Source: Halorussus salinisoli
GTDB lineage: Archaea > Halobacteriota > Halobacteria > Halobacteriales > Haladaptataceae
Assembly: GCA_005239435.1 (NCBI GenBank)
Contig: SZNP01000004.1
Span: 310,001-374,000, forward strand
DNA: 64,000 bases
Direction of reading: 5' to 3'
The position numbers were made by a program, and so were the translations under genes. How positions within the stretch are numbered: the first letter of the stretch is position 1; each line of letters begins with the position of its first letter. Below the pieces are notes generated by a model. It was given only the letters and a program-made list of their open reading frames with translations, ran no database searches and was not told where the DNA came from. Below, piece by piece: positions 1-8,504 of this stretch.

Positions 1-2
1 GG

Positions 3-12
3 GAGGATGTCA
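3..12 (+). repeat. TnpB-element end tail, GAGGATGTCA
   Basis: The 10-mer GAGGATGTCA lies at the very left edge. The identical 10-mer follows a GC-rich hairpin at two other places in the window (1632-1641 on the minus strand, 5627-5636 on the plus strand), where it looks like the right-end/omega-RNA terminus of an IS200/IS605 TnpB element. The matching hairpin here would lie outside the window, so the identification rests on the shared tail only. Confidence 0.4.
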
Positions 13-50
13 CCGAGTATCCTTGGACAGATAGTGAAAACCACGGTCTC

Positions 51-302
51 TCACTTATTTTCTGTTATTCTCCAAAAGACGTATTGCTCTAAGAGCGGTG
101 AAAAGTTATCGTGACCGCAATCCGGGCACTCGATTCCTGCGACGTTCTTAACGCCGATAGGGACTGTGTATCCACACTCGTTCTGGCATGAAACGTTTGT
201 GTACCGGTCTTTCAGGTTAGTTACCACGCCTTCGGCGTGGTTCTCTTTGAGGTGCGTCTTCGCATCTCTTTTCACCTGCTCTACGGCTTCCCCTTCGACC
301 AT
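51..302 (-). CDS. Small zinc-ribbon protein
   Basis: This 83-residue acidic protein has four cysteines spaced as a zinc ribbon: C39-QNE-C43 and C59-PD-C62. They sit behind a basic, His-containing N-terminal helix (VKRDAKTHLKENHAEG). The ATG is preferred over the in-frame GTG just before it. Small zinc-finger proteins of this kind are abundant in haloarchaea, and most have no known role. The N-terminal helix recalls the DUF1059 family but I cannot assign it. It lies alone and points away from the HalOD1 gene's start. Function unknown; that it is a real gene is likely from the paired Cys motifs and acidic composition. Confidence 0.55.
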   Translation of the reverse strand: MVEGEAVEQVKRDAKTHLKENHAEGVVTNLKDRYTNVSCQNECGYTVPIGVKNVAGIECPDCGHDNFSPLLEQYVFWRITENK

Positions 303-335
303 CACGCCGCAATAGTCACAATTTAGTTGATATAT

Positions 336-659
336 TTATTCTGTCTTACTCTCCTTGATGATTACTTCTCCGTCATTCGTGATCCGGATGTCACATTCGC
401 TGTACTTGAATGCGACCGCCCTGTTCGCCATCCGTCGATCGTCGCTCATCCGTGGTGCGAACAGCGTATTGAGAGCGTCAGTTTCGACGACCGAGTAGAG
501 CGATTCGATTTCCGTCGGGTGGGATTCTTTCTCAGCACTAACGGCTCGGACGACAGCTTCGGTGATCGATTCATCTTCCCGAACAGAGTACGTCGCCCCG
601 TCTTTTTTCTTGAAAGTATACGACTTACTTGAAGAAGCTTCGGTATGATTAGTAATTTT
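336..659 (-). CDS. HalOD1 output-domain protein without a usable start codon
   Basis: The minus-strand frame ending at TAA 336-338 reads SKSYTFKKKDGATYSVRE, then ITEAVVRAVSAEK, ESLYSVVETDALNTLF and VAFKYSECDIRITNDGEV. This is the full fold of the haloarchaeal HalOD1 domain (about 90 residues, normally a stand-alone protein or a C-terminal output domain). No ATG, GTG or TTG occurs in frame between the domain and the next gene upstream (HTH-10, same strand). The only ATG on this strand in the gap is in another frame. Either a rarer start is used, the domain is translated from an upstream frame, or the start has been lost and this is a pseudogene. The 5' limit given is approximate. Confidence 0.6.
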   Translation of the reverse strand, partial: KITNHTEASSSKSYTFKKKDGATYSVREDESITEAVVRAVSAEKESHPTEIESLYSVVETDALNTLFAPRMSDDRRMANRAVAFKYSECDIRITNDGEVIIKESKTE

Positions 660-745
660 GAGGACTCCTACTACTCTGTAGACACTCGGTTCGGTTGAAT
701 CCAGAGACAGTATATTCAGGGGGTTTAAAACATTGGTAGGTAAGG

Positions 746-1390
746 TTACGTCACGTCGAGTGTTTCTTCGATAAGGTTATGTATCCCTCGTCGGAGTCGG
801 TCAGAGAACGACTGATGGGAAATCCCGAGTTCCTCCGCTAGTTCACTAAGGTTTGTTTCCGGGGGTGTCTCATAGTAGCCACTCTTGTAGGCGAGAAATA
901 CGGCTTCTCGCTGTTCCGGCGTGAGACCGTACGCTCCTTCAACGGTTCGCGCTCCGACCGAATGAATGTGTCCCAACGTGATATCAATGCCTTGATCGGC
1001 ACAGTATTGTTGGAACTCCGCGATTTGGTTGGTGTCCTCGGCTCGAAACACGAACTTCCATTCATCCTCGGTGCCGGTCGCGGAGAGTACCGTCAGTTTT
1101 GCGTCTATAATCCCGGTGAGGATACCTTCAACATCTGGGTTCCACTCGGCACGGAACAGACCCTGGTCGCCAAGATCGTCGACAAGCGTGTATGATTTGA
1201 GTGCCCCTTGTGCTTTGAGGGCCTTTTGAACGTGTTCAACGGGCTCCTCTCGCACCCAAAAATAGGGGAGAATGGCATTATTTGTCGGTACGACTTGTTC
1301 GATTTCGATAGCAATTTCGGGGAAGGACTCGAAGATGTATCCAAGTGGGAAGGCGTCAGCAGAAACAGTAAACGTGGCTATCGTGGACAT
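746..1390 (-). CDS. HTH-10 (bacterio-opsin activator type) regulator
   Basis: This 214-residue transcription regulator begins MSTIATFTVSADAFPLG, the usual opening of this haloarchaeal family, so the ATG at 1390 is chosen over an upstream one that adds 24 atypical residues. Residues 1-150 form the sensory half found in BAT-like proteins. Residues about 158-210 (LTPEQREAVFLAYKSGYYE, LSELAEELGISHQSFSDRL) are the HTH-10 DNA-binding domain. The family regulates diverse targets, including bop, DMSO reductase and carotenoid genes. The target here is unknown. It lies directly upstream of the HalOD1 gene on the same strand, so the two may be co-transcribed. Confidence 0.88.
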   Translation of the reverse strand: MSTIATFTVSADAFPLGYIFESFPEIAIEIEQVVPTNNAILPYFWVREEPVEHVQKALKAQGALKSYTLVDDLGDQGLFRAEWNPDVEGILTGIIDAKLTVLSATGTEDEWKFVFRAEDTNQIAEFQQYCADQGIDITLGHIHSVGARTVEGAYGLTPEQREAVFLAYKSGYYETPPETNLSELAEELGISHQSFSDRLRRGIHNLIEETLDVT

Positions 1391-1631
1391 AGATACAACA
1401 GGCACCCTCAGAGCATAACTGCATCGCCCGAACCGGGGACTGCCTCGCGACTGTTCCGACATGCGTTTTCACGTCATCCTCCTCATCCCGGCAGGCATGC
1501 TCATTCCCGAACGTGGCCTATAATCGTCGCGTTGAGATTCTTGATATCGGTGAGGATGTCTGCGCCAGAAGCCCACGTTGCGTGACAGAGCACGCTATCG
1601 TCAACCGACGTGAAACGCGTTAGATCGTCAG

Positions 1632-1668
1632 TGACATCCTCACCCGCCGTAAACGGCGGGGCTTCCTG
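1632..1668 (-). repeat. Solo TnpB-type right-end hairpin with GAGGATGTCA tail
   Basis: On the minus strand a perfect 7-bp stem with a TAAA-type loop (CCCGCCGTAAACGGCGGG on the plus strand, 1643-1660) is followed by GAGGATGTCA. The same order, hairpin then identical tail, occurs at 5608-5636. In haloarchaeal TnpB (IS1341-group) elements such a hairpin ends the tnpB 3' region and forms the scaffold of the omega-RNA guide. No tnpB reading frame remains beside it, so this is a solo end or relic. Confidence 0.6.
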
Positions 1669-1899
1669 CTTACAGAAAGATGAAGGCGTCTGGGTCATCG
1701 CTGCGAACCCAAAAAGTGGCAGTGCAGCGTCTTGAGTCGGGACGATGCGTTCGAGGCGTGTGTTCGGGAATTCGACAAGGGTTTCCCCACCTGGAAGCGC
1801 ATCAGTTGGTGGTGCAAACCAAGCGTGTAGAGTATGTCAATAATGCCGTAAGAAAGAAGTCGTAAGAGGTTGCGTTTCCTAACATGGGGAAATGCGGGG
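1669..1899. other. Gap without a convincing gene; possible coding relic
   Basis: No complete gene is visible. A short plus-strand frame between about 1684 and 1830 (for example DDAFEACVREFDKGFPTW) ends in a stop and has protein-like composition but no start and no recognisable family. It may be a relic left by the neighbouring TnpB element. Confidence 0.3.
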
Positions 1900-2307
1900 A
1901 TGAGGGCAACTGGTAAATTTCTCCTGACCACCAGTGCATTCTATATGGCTAGTTGGCCTGCTCTTGTTCTCCTCTACGGTTCACTCCAAGCCCTTCACGG
2001 GAACGTCGCCTATATGCAACCAACCGACGCCATTGGAACAATCGCCATCATCATTGGCGTTTTACTTGGACTCTGGTTTCTATATAAGGAGTATTCGCTC
2101 AAGCCACTGTGGACATTTACAAGTGTGCTGTGGGTAGGTTTTCTACTCCTCATGTATTCTTCGTCCGTGGCTGACCTCACATCCATACTCCCACCGTTCG
2201 GTATTGCCCTTTATGCACTACTCCTCGGGACGACCGTCTATCTGTGTTCATACGCTCTTGTATATAAGAAATCATATATAAACTTTCAAAACATATGGTC
2301 TAAATAA
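1900..2307 (+). CDS. Hypothetical four-helix membrane protein
   Basis: The 135-residue product has about four hydrophobic segments: near residues 7-30 (FLLTTSAFYMASWPALVLLY), 45-62 (IGTIAIIIGVLLGLWFLY), 72-92 (LWTFTSVLWVGFLLLMY) and 98-120. The inner ATG (MRATGKFLL) is preferred, but the ATG ten codons upstream is in the same frame. No family is recognised. It is isolated between a mobile-element relic and a histidine-kinase fragment, and its composition is less acidic than most neighbours, as usual for membrane proteins. Confidence 0.5.
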   Translation: MRATGKFLLTTSAFYMASWPALVLLYGSLQALHGNVAYMQPTDAIGTIAIIIGVLLGLWFLYKEYSLKPLWTFTSVLWVGFLLLMYSSSVADLTSILPPFGIALYALLLGTTVYLCSYALVYKKSYINFQNIWSK

Positions 2308-2556
2308 TTCTCTCAATTCACGCGCTGAATCGCGCAATTCGTGGTTCAAATTGAGCAAATTTGCCATAGTATATACATTAGATTATAGGAGTTGTCGTAT
2401 GGGTTACCCGTACAGTCGCGGGCAGTATCTCTTGATTCGCTTCGACTCGTATCTCTCCAGTGCATCCTGCTGGTACCTCCGCTTGGTCAAAACGTATTTC
2501 CATCGTGTTATCAAATACCGCGATAGGTGTGGGACGGGGACACCCTTAACCACTAA

Positions 2557-2932
2557 TTCGGGCTCGAATGTTACGCTGGCATGCAACTGACGGTCGGCGA
2601 CGACGCCTACGGCATCATCTGCTTCACCGACCTCTCACCACGAGATGCGGAGTTCACCGAGGTCGAGCAGACGTTCCTCGAATTGAGGGGCCAATGCATG
2701 AGTTACGAACTCGAACGTACCCACCGCGAAGCGGACCTGCAACAAAAGAATAGTCGATTGGAGAACTTCGCCAGCATGCTTGCCCACGAACTACGGAATC
2801 CCACCATGTTTGGTCAAATCTTACAGCCAACAGCTCCCTGACGAGACGGAGTCGGAAGCGGTTGAGTACGTGATAGAGGCGTTCGACCGCATCGAAGATA
2901 TGCTGAGTAGTTGGACAATCAAGTACCACTAA
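2557..2932 (+). pseudogene. Histidine kinase fragment (GAF end plus HisKA), frameshifted
   Basis: The readable frame starts inside a GAF domain (GLECYAGMQLTVGDDAYG, ICFTDLSPRDAEFTEVEQTF), continues through a linker helix and reaches the phospho-acceptor H-box LENFASMLAHELRNP. A frameshift then follows at about 2815-2825. The downstream sequence continues in another frame as QQLPDETESEAVEYVIEAFD and ends at TAA. The N-terminal sensor domains and the HATPase domain are both absent, so it cannot be an active kinase. It looks like the remains of a haloarchaeal PAS/GAF histidine kinase trimmed at both ends. Confidence 0.8.
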
Positions 2933-2938
2933 ATGTTA

Positions 2939-3649
2939 TCAACTAGACTCTTTCCATTCTTCTGGATCTCCTTCCCTGAACTCTCCTTTAGCTTCCCGGT
3001 CCCGAGGCCAGAGTGCAATTATAATGGCGGCTATGTAATAGAGAGCAATGAGAGCTGCGACAAGAATTCCGGGGACGCCGGCGATGGTTGCAGTCGCCAG
3101 TGGGCTCTCGTTTGGCGCGAACGCCGTGATTCGGAACAGCCACGCGACGAGTAAAACAGCCAGTAGCGGGAGGTAAATTCGCCGAAGACGGTTTGCTGTG
3201 GCTTCCCATGTCGATACTTTCAGTGTCGGTGTCCGATAATCCCGACTGAGTTTGCTCCGCCAATCCTCATGTTCGACCCCCTCTGACGGATCAAGCGCGT
3301 CCGCAAGCAAGTTCTGTTGGAAGAGACGCACTCGTGAGCGATAGACATCATAGTCACGGTACCGCCGTGCTTCAATCAACAGGAAGAGAGAGACAGCTAG
3401 AATACCGACGAGGATGATATAATGTGGATTATCGCCACTGGAAAACGCCCACGTGAGAATCGCAGCCACAACCGTTACCCCCCACGTAGTCGTCTGGTCA
3501 AGGCGTGATCGCCATGTCGTCTCCCGGTCCAATTCTCCGCGATAGGCATCACCCAATATTGAACTCATCTCCGTGCTGTTATCGGCGATCTCGTTGCCAA
3601 GTTCGGCTTCCTCTGACGTCTCTGAGTCGTCTGGCGTTTCATCGGCCAT
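2939..3649 (-). CDS. DUF2270 integral membrane protein
   Basis: This 236-residue protein has an acidic N-terminal tail (about 35 residues) followed by a conserved core (ILGDAYRGELDRETTWRSRL, DQTTTWGVTVVAAILTWAFS, EARRYRDYDVYRSRVRLF) that I recognise as DUF2270. Four membrane segments lie near residues 55-70, 77-93, 158-175 and 190-212. The function is unknown; the family is common in haloarchaea as single genes. It converges with the kinase fragment, whose stop lies only 6 bp away. Confidence 0.8.
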   Translation of the reverse strand: MADETPDDSETSEEAELGNEIADNSTEMSSILGDAYRGELDRETTWRSRLDQTTTWGVTVVAAILTWAFSSGDNPHYIILVGILAVSLFLLIEARRYRDYDVYRSRVRLFQQNLLADALDPSEGVEHEDWRSKLSRDYRTPTLKVSTWEATANRLRRIYLPLLAVLLVAWLFRITAFAPNESPLATATIAGVPGILVAALIALYYIAAIIIALWPRDREAKGEFREGDPEEWKESS

Positions 3650-3862
3650 ACAGAGGGGTACGGTACCAGCAGTGAAAGCACTTCCACGGTCTAGCTCCCT
3701 GTAGATCTAGAATTCTAGAATATTCCTTGGTCGTGGGCTCGACGTGGCTTCACCGGCGGAGCCTTCTCAGCAATTGATGTTCGCACCTAAAGCAAAGGTA
3801 CACGTCGTTGACCCGGCCGAACTCTCACTAGAGGTTTTCCTGCGTGCCGTCGTAGCTATCTT

Positions 3863-4948
3863 ATGCCGAGTACAGATACCCACACTGAGTCTGCTGGACA
3901 AAGCGAACAGCGAATGGGCGAGTCAGAAGCAGGACCGGTGTCAGTCGAGACGAACCCACTGTTGCAGTGGATATTGGTCAACGGAAACAGATGGGTCGTC
4001 TCTGGGGTTGCGTTAGTACTTGTCGGCCTTGGATTCGTCGGGAGTGGAGTGGTCTGGGCGGATGAACTCGTGACCTTATTCACGGAGGGACAAGTGGTTC
4101 AGTCGATTCTTATGGCGCTTTTCAGTGGGGTTATTTTGCTCGTATCAATCGCCGTTTCGGTGAATTCGATCGTCCTTTCCCAGGAGATCACTGCGCTTGG
4201 TGACCAAGAGGAGGAGATTGATGAGACGTTCTCATTTCGTGATTCGGTTCGAGAGCAAACAGATGCAGATGTTAGTCCAGTTCGCCCGGCAGAGTTCCTT
4301 CAAGTGATTTTCGACGCAATTCGAACCAACGTACAAGAACTTCACAATAGCATTTCAAACGACAACGTGGCACTCAATTCTCAAGCCGAAATAATAAAAA
4401 ATGATATTATTAGTCAGGTGAGGGAAGTTGAAGACCGCTTAGAGAAAGGGGCATTTGGAACGTCAGAGGTGCTGTTCGCTGGTATTCAGTATGACTACTC
4501 ACGGCAGGTCTATGCCATCCGTCAACTCCGAGTTGAACATGAAGAAACGCTCACAGATAGCCAGCGGGAGAAGATCGACGACCTTCTTACAACGCTCAAA
4601 TACTTCACGATCGGTCGGGAGTACTTCAAGACGCTCTATTTCAAGCGAGAACTGGCGAACCTCTCTCGTGGACTGCTTGTCATCTCCTTTCCTGCTATCA
4701 TATTCCTTGCATACGCAATACTCTCGCTTAGAGCGGGATTACTCCCGGAGTTCTCTATCCTCGGCATTCCGTCGATCATCTGGTTTGTTGGATTCATCTT
4801 CGTTGTTGGGATGGCTCCGTACACGCTTTTTTCAGCGTACGTACTCCGGACAGCCACAATCGCTATCAAGACACTGGCGGCTGGTCCGTTCATTCTAGGA
4901 AGTAGTGACGGCTCTACTCGGCTCAGCGAGAACAATGAATCGAAGTAA
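3863..4948 (+). CDS. Hypothetical four-helix membrane protein with long cytoplasmic middle
   Basis: The 361-residue product starts with an acidic, Ser/Thr-rich tail. Two membrane helices follow near residues 43-64 and 78-100 (ILMALFSGVILLVSIAVSV), then a soluble helical domain of about 140 residues (RPAEFLQVIFDAI, LLTTLKYFTIGREYFKTLYF). Two more helices near residues 272-292 and 302-330 end in an acidic tail. The two-plus-two helix layout with a helical middle is known from haloarchaeal conserved membrane proteins of unknown function. No catalytic motif is visible. It stands alone, about 210 bp after the divergent DUF2270 gene. Confidence 0.65.
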   Translation: MPSTDTHTESAGQSEQRMGESEAGPVSVETNPLLQWILVNGNRWVVSGVALVLVGLGFVGSGVVWADELVTLFTEGQVVQSILMALFSGVILLVSIAVSVNSIVLSQEITALGDQEEEIDETFSFRDSVREQTDADVSPVRPAEFLQVIFDAIRTNVQELHNSISNDNVALNSQAEIIKNDIISQVREVEDRLEKGAFGTSEVLFAGIQYDYSRQVYAIRQLRVEHEETLTDSQREKIDDLLTTLKYFTIGREYFKTLYFKRELANLSRGLLVISFPAIIFLAYAILSLRAGLLPEFSILGIPSIIWFVGFIFVVGMAPYTLFSAYVLRTATIAIKTLAAGPFILGSSDGSTRLSENNESK

Positions 4949-5317
4949 TTGGCCTTGTTGAAATCCTCCTCTGCTGATAGGACAAAATCCGCCTACACGG
5001 GCTTGTGAAACCCTCAAACGGTGATAGGTCTCGGAGACCGTGCTGAATACAGGGCGCATATACAGCAGCGAGATATCTCACAGGAAGCGGCGCCTAGAGT
5101 TGAAATTGACCTCGATTTATAGAGATTACAGGCGAGAATACCACGGCGTTTACGGCGTGGATACGTGCCGTCACTGAGGGTAACAATCCACCGTTCAGAG
5201 CCGCTGCCCTGAGTTTCCAACACTAACGTATAATTGACAGGCTAATACTGAAAGAGGAATCGGTCGGAACGGAGCGGATTCCGAACCGTCCTTTGGAGGC
5301 GGCCTGGCCGCCCCATA
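4949..5317. other. Gene-free gap with one hairpin, left flank of a TnpB relic
   Basis: No supported gene. The stretch contains the hairpin listed separately and leads into the TnpB relic. Confidence 0.4.
5141..5160. repeat. Hairpin CCACGGCG-TTTA-CGGCGTGG
   Basis: An 8-bp stem with one mismatch encloses a 4-nt loop. Its size and loop resemble the TnpB-end hairpins at 1643-1660 and 5608-5627, but it lacks the GAGGATGTCA tail. It may be a mutated end of the same element class, or an unrelated terminator-like hairpin. Confidence 0.35.
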
Positions 5318-5636
5318 ATGAGGCAGTATCCGAAAGAGCAGGCGGTGAACGTCACATCCCCGAAGGGTGTGCCGACACGTGCTGACTGCTCAAAGCGAGC
5401 ATCACGATACCCCGACTCCACCGACGCCTGTCGGAGTCCCTGTGGCAAAAACAACACGTGGACTCCGTATACGGTCGAGGATAGGGGTAACGGCGGCTTG
5501 GCACCGCCAGCAGTCCACCACACCGATGCTGTGGGACTCCCTGTGCCCGAAAGGTGTGGTAGTCCGGTGAGTGAACTGCACACCTGAAACTCCCACCGCT
5601 CGGGATTCCTCCGCGTAAACGCGGAGGAGGATGTCA
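5318..5636 (+). mobile_element. TnpB-element 3' relic with omega-RNA-type hairpin end
   Basis: A perfect 8-bp stem (CCTCCGCG, TAAA loop, CGCGGAGG at 5608-5627) is followed at once by the tail GAGGATGTCA, the same arrangement as the minus-strand copy near 1.65 kb. The 300 bp before it are full of small inverted repeats. The plus frame reads a Pro/Ser/Cys-rich tail (NVTSPKGVPTRADCSKRA, HHTDAVGLPVPERCG) of the kind found at the C-termini of haloarchaeal TnpB proteins, where coding sequence and omega-RNA overlap. The TnpB catalytic core (RuvC, zinc finger) is missing, so this is only the element's 3' end. Confidence 0.5.
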
Positions 5637-5909
5637 ATGCTGAAACGCCGCTATACTAAATCGAAGACCCTCTCAGCGGCCGTCAGCAATCTCGGACTGT
5701 TTCAGGTGTCCGACTTCTACTGGGACCCCACCGACAACTGCCTTCGGTACGACGCCCCGAACGTTCCGGACGACTGGCGGGAGCGAGAGGCGACCGAGTC
5801 GTCCGATTTCGGGCTCGGGGGCTCGTCGCTCGTCGTCCTCTCCGACGACGAATCGGATGAATTTGAGCGTATTGAGCGGAATCTGTCTTGGTTTATTCGT
5901 TCGACCTAG
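5637..5909 (+). CDS. Hypothetical acidic protein abutting a TnpB end
   Basis: The 90-residue frame begins with an ATG one base after the GAGGATGTCA tail and reads a basic start (MLKRRYTKSK), then a Trp/Tyr-containing middle (VSDFYWDPTDNCLRYDAP) and an acidic end. No family is recognised. Because the reading frame starts exactly at the mobile-element boundary, the original 5' end may have been replaced by the insertion, leaving a truncated gene. Composition is haloarchaeal. Confidence 0.4.
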   Translation: MLKRRYTKSKTLSAAVSNLGLFQVSDFYWDPTDNCLRYDAPNVPDDWREREATESSDFGLGGSSLVVLSDDESDEFERIERNLSWFIRST

Positions 5910-5995
5910 CTAACAACGGGCATATTGTCAGTCAGTGGGAAACGAACTGGGGGTATACTCTCGTCCGTATCCTACATCTACATAGGTGATGTACG

Positions 5996-6358
5996 ATGCC
6001 AATCGACATACCCGAATTAACGCCCGACGTTGTCTTCGACGCACTTCGAAATCCGCGTCGACAGTTCACTCTGGCGTATCTCCGACAGCAGGACCGACAC
6101 GTGACGTTGACCGAATTCGCCCGTAAGATAACCGCATGGGAAGTGGGCAGTTCGCCCACCGAGATCGAAGAGGATCAAGTAGAACGGGTGCGTGTCTCCT
6201 TACATCATAGCCATCTACCGAAACTCGCCGACCTCGGCCTCGTCGAATACACCGACGATGACCGACACACCGTCAGTGCCACGGAGAGAGTGCAGACGAT
6301 AGAGGCAGATATGGAGATTGCTGCGTTAGTCGACCCGAAGAAGTACTATACGGGGTGA
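5996..6358 (+). CDS. DUF7344-type winged-helix protein
   Basis: The 120-residue protein starts near a DALRNPRRQFTLAYLRQQD helix. It then shows the pattern of the haloarchaeal DUF7344/HTH family: a short helix with acidic spacer, RVSLHHSHLPKLADLGLVEY as the recognition helix and wing, and a C-terminal tail. These are small putative DNA-binding regulators found in large numbers in haloarchaeal genomes; targets are mostly unknown. It is isolated, and convergent with polX, whose stop lies 27 bp downstream. Confidence 0.75.
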   Translation: MPIDIPELTPDVVFDALRNPRRQFTLAYLRQQDRHVTLTEFARKITAWEVGSSPTEIEEDQVERVRVSLHHSHLPKLADLGLVEYTDDDRHTVSATERVQTIEADMEIAALVDPKKYYTG

Positions 6359-6384
6359 TGTCTTGACCTTTTCTTCCGACTTCC

Positions 6385-8112
6385 TCAGCCTTCGAAGAGC
6401 GACCGAATCTCATCAAGCGGTTTCGTGTTGAGGACATCGTCGGTCGTACACCACCCGCGGCGAGCCTGAGCTACGCCGAGGTGCATGAAGTCGAGTTCGG
6501 AAGTCGTGTGGGCGTCCGTCGAAACCACGTACGTCGCGTCGTCGCGGTACTCCTTGACGTTCTGCCAATCGAGATCCAGTCGCTCGGGCTGAGCATTGAT
6601 TTCGAGCGCTATCCCCTCCTCCGCAGCAGTTTCTACGACCGCTTCGACGTCGAGATCCAGCGGTTCGCGTTCGTGAATCAATCTATTCGACGGATGGGCA
6701 AAGATATCTATGGGATGCTCCACGAACGCCTGCTGAACGACTTCCGTGGGATTCGACGGATTGCTGTGCATTGCGCCGACCACCACGTCACAGCGGTCGC
6801 ACCACTCCTCAGAGACATCGAGACCGTCGGTAGTGATTTCAGCTTCGATACCGTGGAGGGTCTCCACCTCTACATCGTCGTCCGCCCTCAGACGCTCGAT
6901 GTCGTCGCGCTGGTCCTCGAACTCGTCCTGATTGATTCCGCTGGCGAACTGGAACGAGGGGCCGTGGTCGGAGATGAGAACGTAGTCAAGGCCGCGCTCG
7001 TCGGCAGCGTTCACCATCTCTTGTACGGTGTTCGACCCGTCGGAGTAGTCGGTGTGTAGTTGGAGGTCACCCTGAATATCACTGAGTTCGACCAACTCCG
7101 GCAGGTCGTCGTTCGCGGCCACGTCGATTTCACCGGTGTCTTCCCTGAGTTCGGGCGGAATCCACGCAAGATCGAGGGCGTCGTAGACATCGTCCTCAGT
7201 TCCACCGGCGATACGTTCTCCCTTCCGCAGACCGGATTCGGACGCTTCGACATCGCTTACGTCGAACAGCCTGTACTCGTTAAGCTTCCAATCGCGGTCG
7301 ATGGCAAGATTCCGGAGTGCGATATTGTGATCTTTCGACCCCGTAAAGTACACGAGCGCGGCCCCGTACTCTCCCGGATCTACGAGCCGGAGGTCTATCT
7401 GGAGGTCGCCGGACACGATGACCGACGACTTGGTCGGGCCGCGAGAGAGGACGTCCTTCACGTCCTCGTGGGTACAGAACACCTCCATCGCGGCTTCCGG
7501 GTCGTCGGCCGTGGCCAGTACGTCGAGATCGCCGACCGTCGGGCGACGACGGCGAAACGACCCCGCGATGTCTACCCGTTCGAACTCATCGGCCTGATCG
7601 AGACGCTCTTGGAGTTCGTCGGCGATGGGGAACGCCCGGCCGAGGAGCATCCGCTCTTGTCCCGCTTTAGCCATCCCGATATGGTCGAGAATGTTCTGCT
7701 GTGTTTTCTCGCCGAACCCCTCGATCTCCGCGATTGCCCCCTCTCGGGCAGCCCGCTCCAGATCGTCGAGGTCGGTCACACCGAGTTTCTCGTAGAGCGT
7801 CTTGGCCGTCTGGGGGCCGATGCCCTCAACGCTGGTCAGCGCGTCGATGTCCACCGGGAGGTCGGCCTTGAGTTGCTCGTAGTACTCTAGCTCGCCCGTT
7901 TCGAGGTACTCGGCGATCTTCTCAGCGATGGACTCGCCGACATCGTCTATCTCCTGTAGTTCGCCTCGCTCGTAGATGTCCTCGACGTCCTCGGAAAGCG
8001 ACTCCACGCTCCGGGCTGCCCGCCGGTAGGCCCGCGGCTTGTACTCCACCTCCTGGATTTCGAGGAAGTCGGCGATTTCATAGAGTTGGTCCGCAATCTC
8101 CTTGTTCTTCAC
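6385..8112 (-). CDS. polX: DNA polymerase X family (PolX) with PHP domain
   Basis: This 575-residue protein has the full archaeal/bacterial PolX layout. A helix-hairpin-helix region lies near residues 90-140 (SVEGIGPQTAKTLYEKL, EIEGFGEKTQQNIL). The nucleotidyltransferase core is GSFRRRRPTVGDLDVL at residues 184-199, with metal-binding Asp 195 and Asp 197. A C-terminal PHP phosphoesterase domain runs from about residue 350 (LQLHTDYSDG, LISDHGPS, GIEAEI, VVGAMHSN, YVVSTDAH). PolX enzymes fill short gaps in base-excision repair, and the PHP domain adds 3'-end processing. The start is GTG. The gene appears intact and typical in length. Confidence 0.95.
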   Translation of the reverse strand: MKNKEIADQLYEIADFLEIQEVEYKPRAYRRAARSVESLSEDVEDIYERGELQEIDDVGESIAEKIAEYLETGELEYYEQLKADLPVDIDALTSVEGIGPQTAKTLYEKLGVTDLDDLERAAREGAIAEIEGFGEKTQQNILDHIGMAKAGQERMLLGRAFPIADELQERLDQADEFERVDIAGSFRRRRPTVGDLDVLATADDPEAAMEVFCTHEDVKDVLSRGPTKSSVIVSGDLQIDLRLVDPGEYGAALVYFTGSKDHNIALRNLAIDRDWKLNEYRLFDVSDVEASESGLRKGERIAGGTEDDVYDALDLAWIPPELREDTGEIDVAANDDLPELVELSDIQGDLQLHTDYSDGSNTVQEMVNAADERGLDYVLISDHGPSFQFASGINQDEFEDQRDDIERLRADDDVEVETLHGIEAEITTDGLDVSEEWCDRCDVVVGAMHSNPSNPTEVVQQAFVEHPIDIFAHPSNRLIHEREPLDLDVEAVVETAAEEGIALEINAQPERLDLDWQNVKEYRDDATYVVSTDAHTTSELDFMHLGVAQARRGWCTTDDVLNTKPLDEIRSLFEG

Positions 8113-8241
8113 GATTTGTCCCCCATCAGCTGCGTGTTCGCTGGCTAACCGTAAGTACCCCCGTCCTGATTCTCACGAGAGGAAAACAATACGGGCGACG
8201 GCTCCGGGCCTTACACGACGTTGGCATTCGTCTCCTCGGCT

Positions 8242-8478
8242 ATGGTAGACGTGGAGCTCGCGGTCAAACGAACCATCAGCTTCCTCCGCGAACGGCTCTC
8301 GGAGACTGGCGCTGACGGTTACGTCGTCGGCATCAGTGGCGGACTGGACTCGGCGCTCGCCGCGACGCTCGCGGTCGAGGCTGTCGGAAATGAGCAGGTG
8401 AGCGGGATGATGCTGCTGGGCGCGCCGAGCGCCGAGTCGAACATGACGGAGCTTCCCACTCATACGATGAACTATTGA
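8242..8478 (+). pseudogene. nadE: NAD synthetase, N-terminal fragment
   Basis: The frame begins MVDVELAVKRTISFLRERL and contains the PP-loop ATP-binding motif GISGGLDSALAATLAVEAV of ammonia-dependent NAD synthetase. It breaks off after the APSAESNMTE segment, about residue 70 of an enzyme normally near 260 residues, and runs into unrelated codons and a stop. The adenylation and NaAD-binding parts are missing, so it cannot work. The break lies just before the broken USP gene and marks a deletion or rearrangement junction. Confidence 0.85.
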
Positions 8479-8504
8479 TTAGGCAACTGGTTTCGGATAG
8501 TCGA

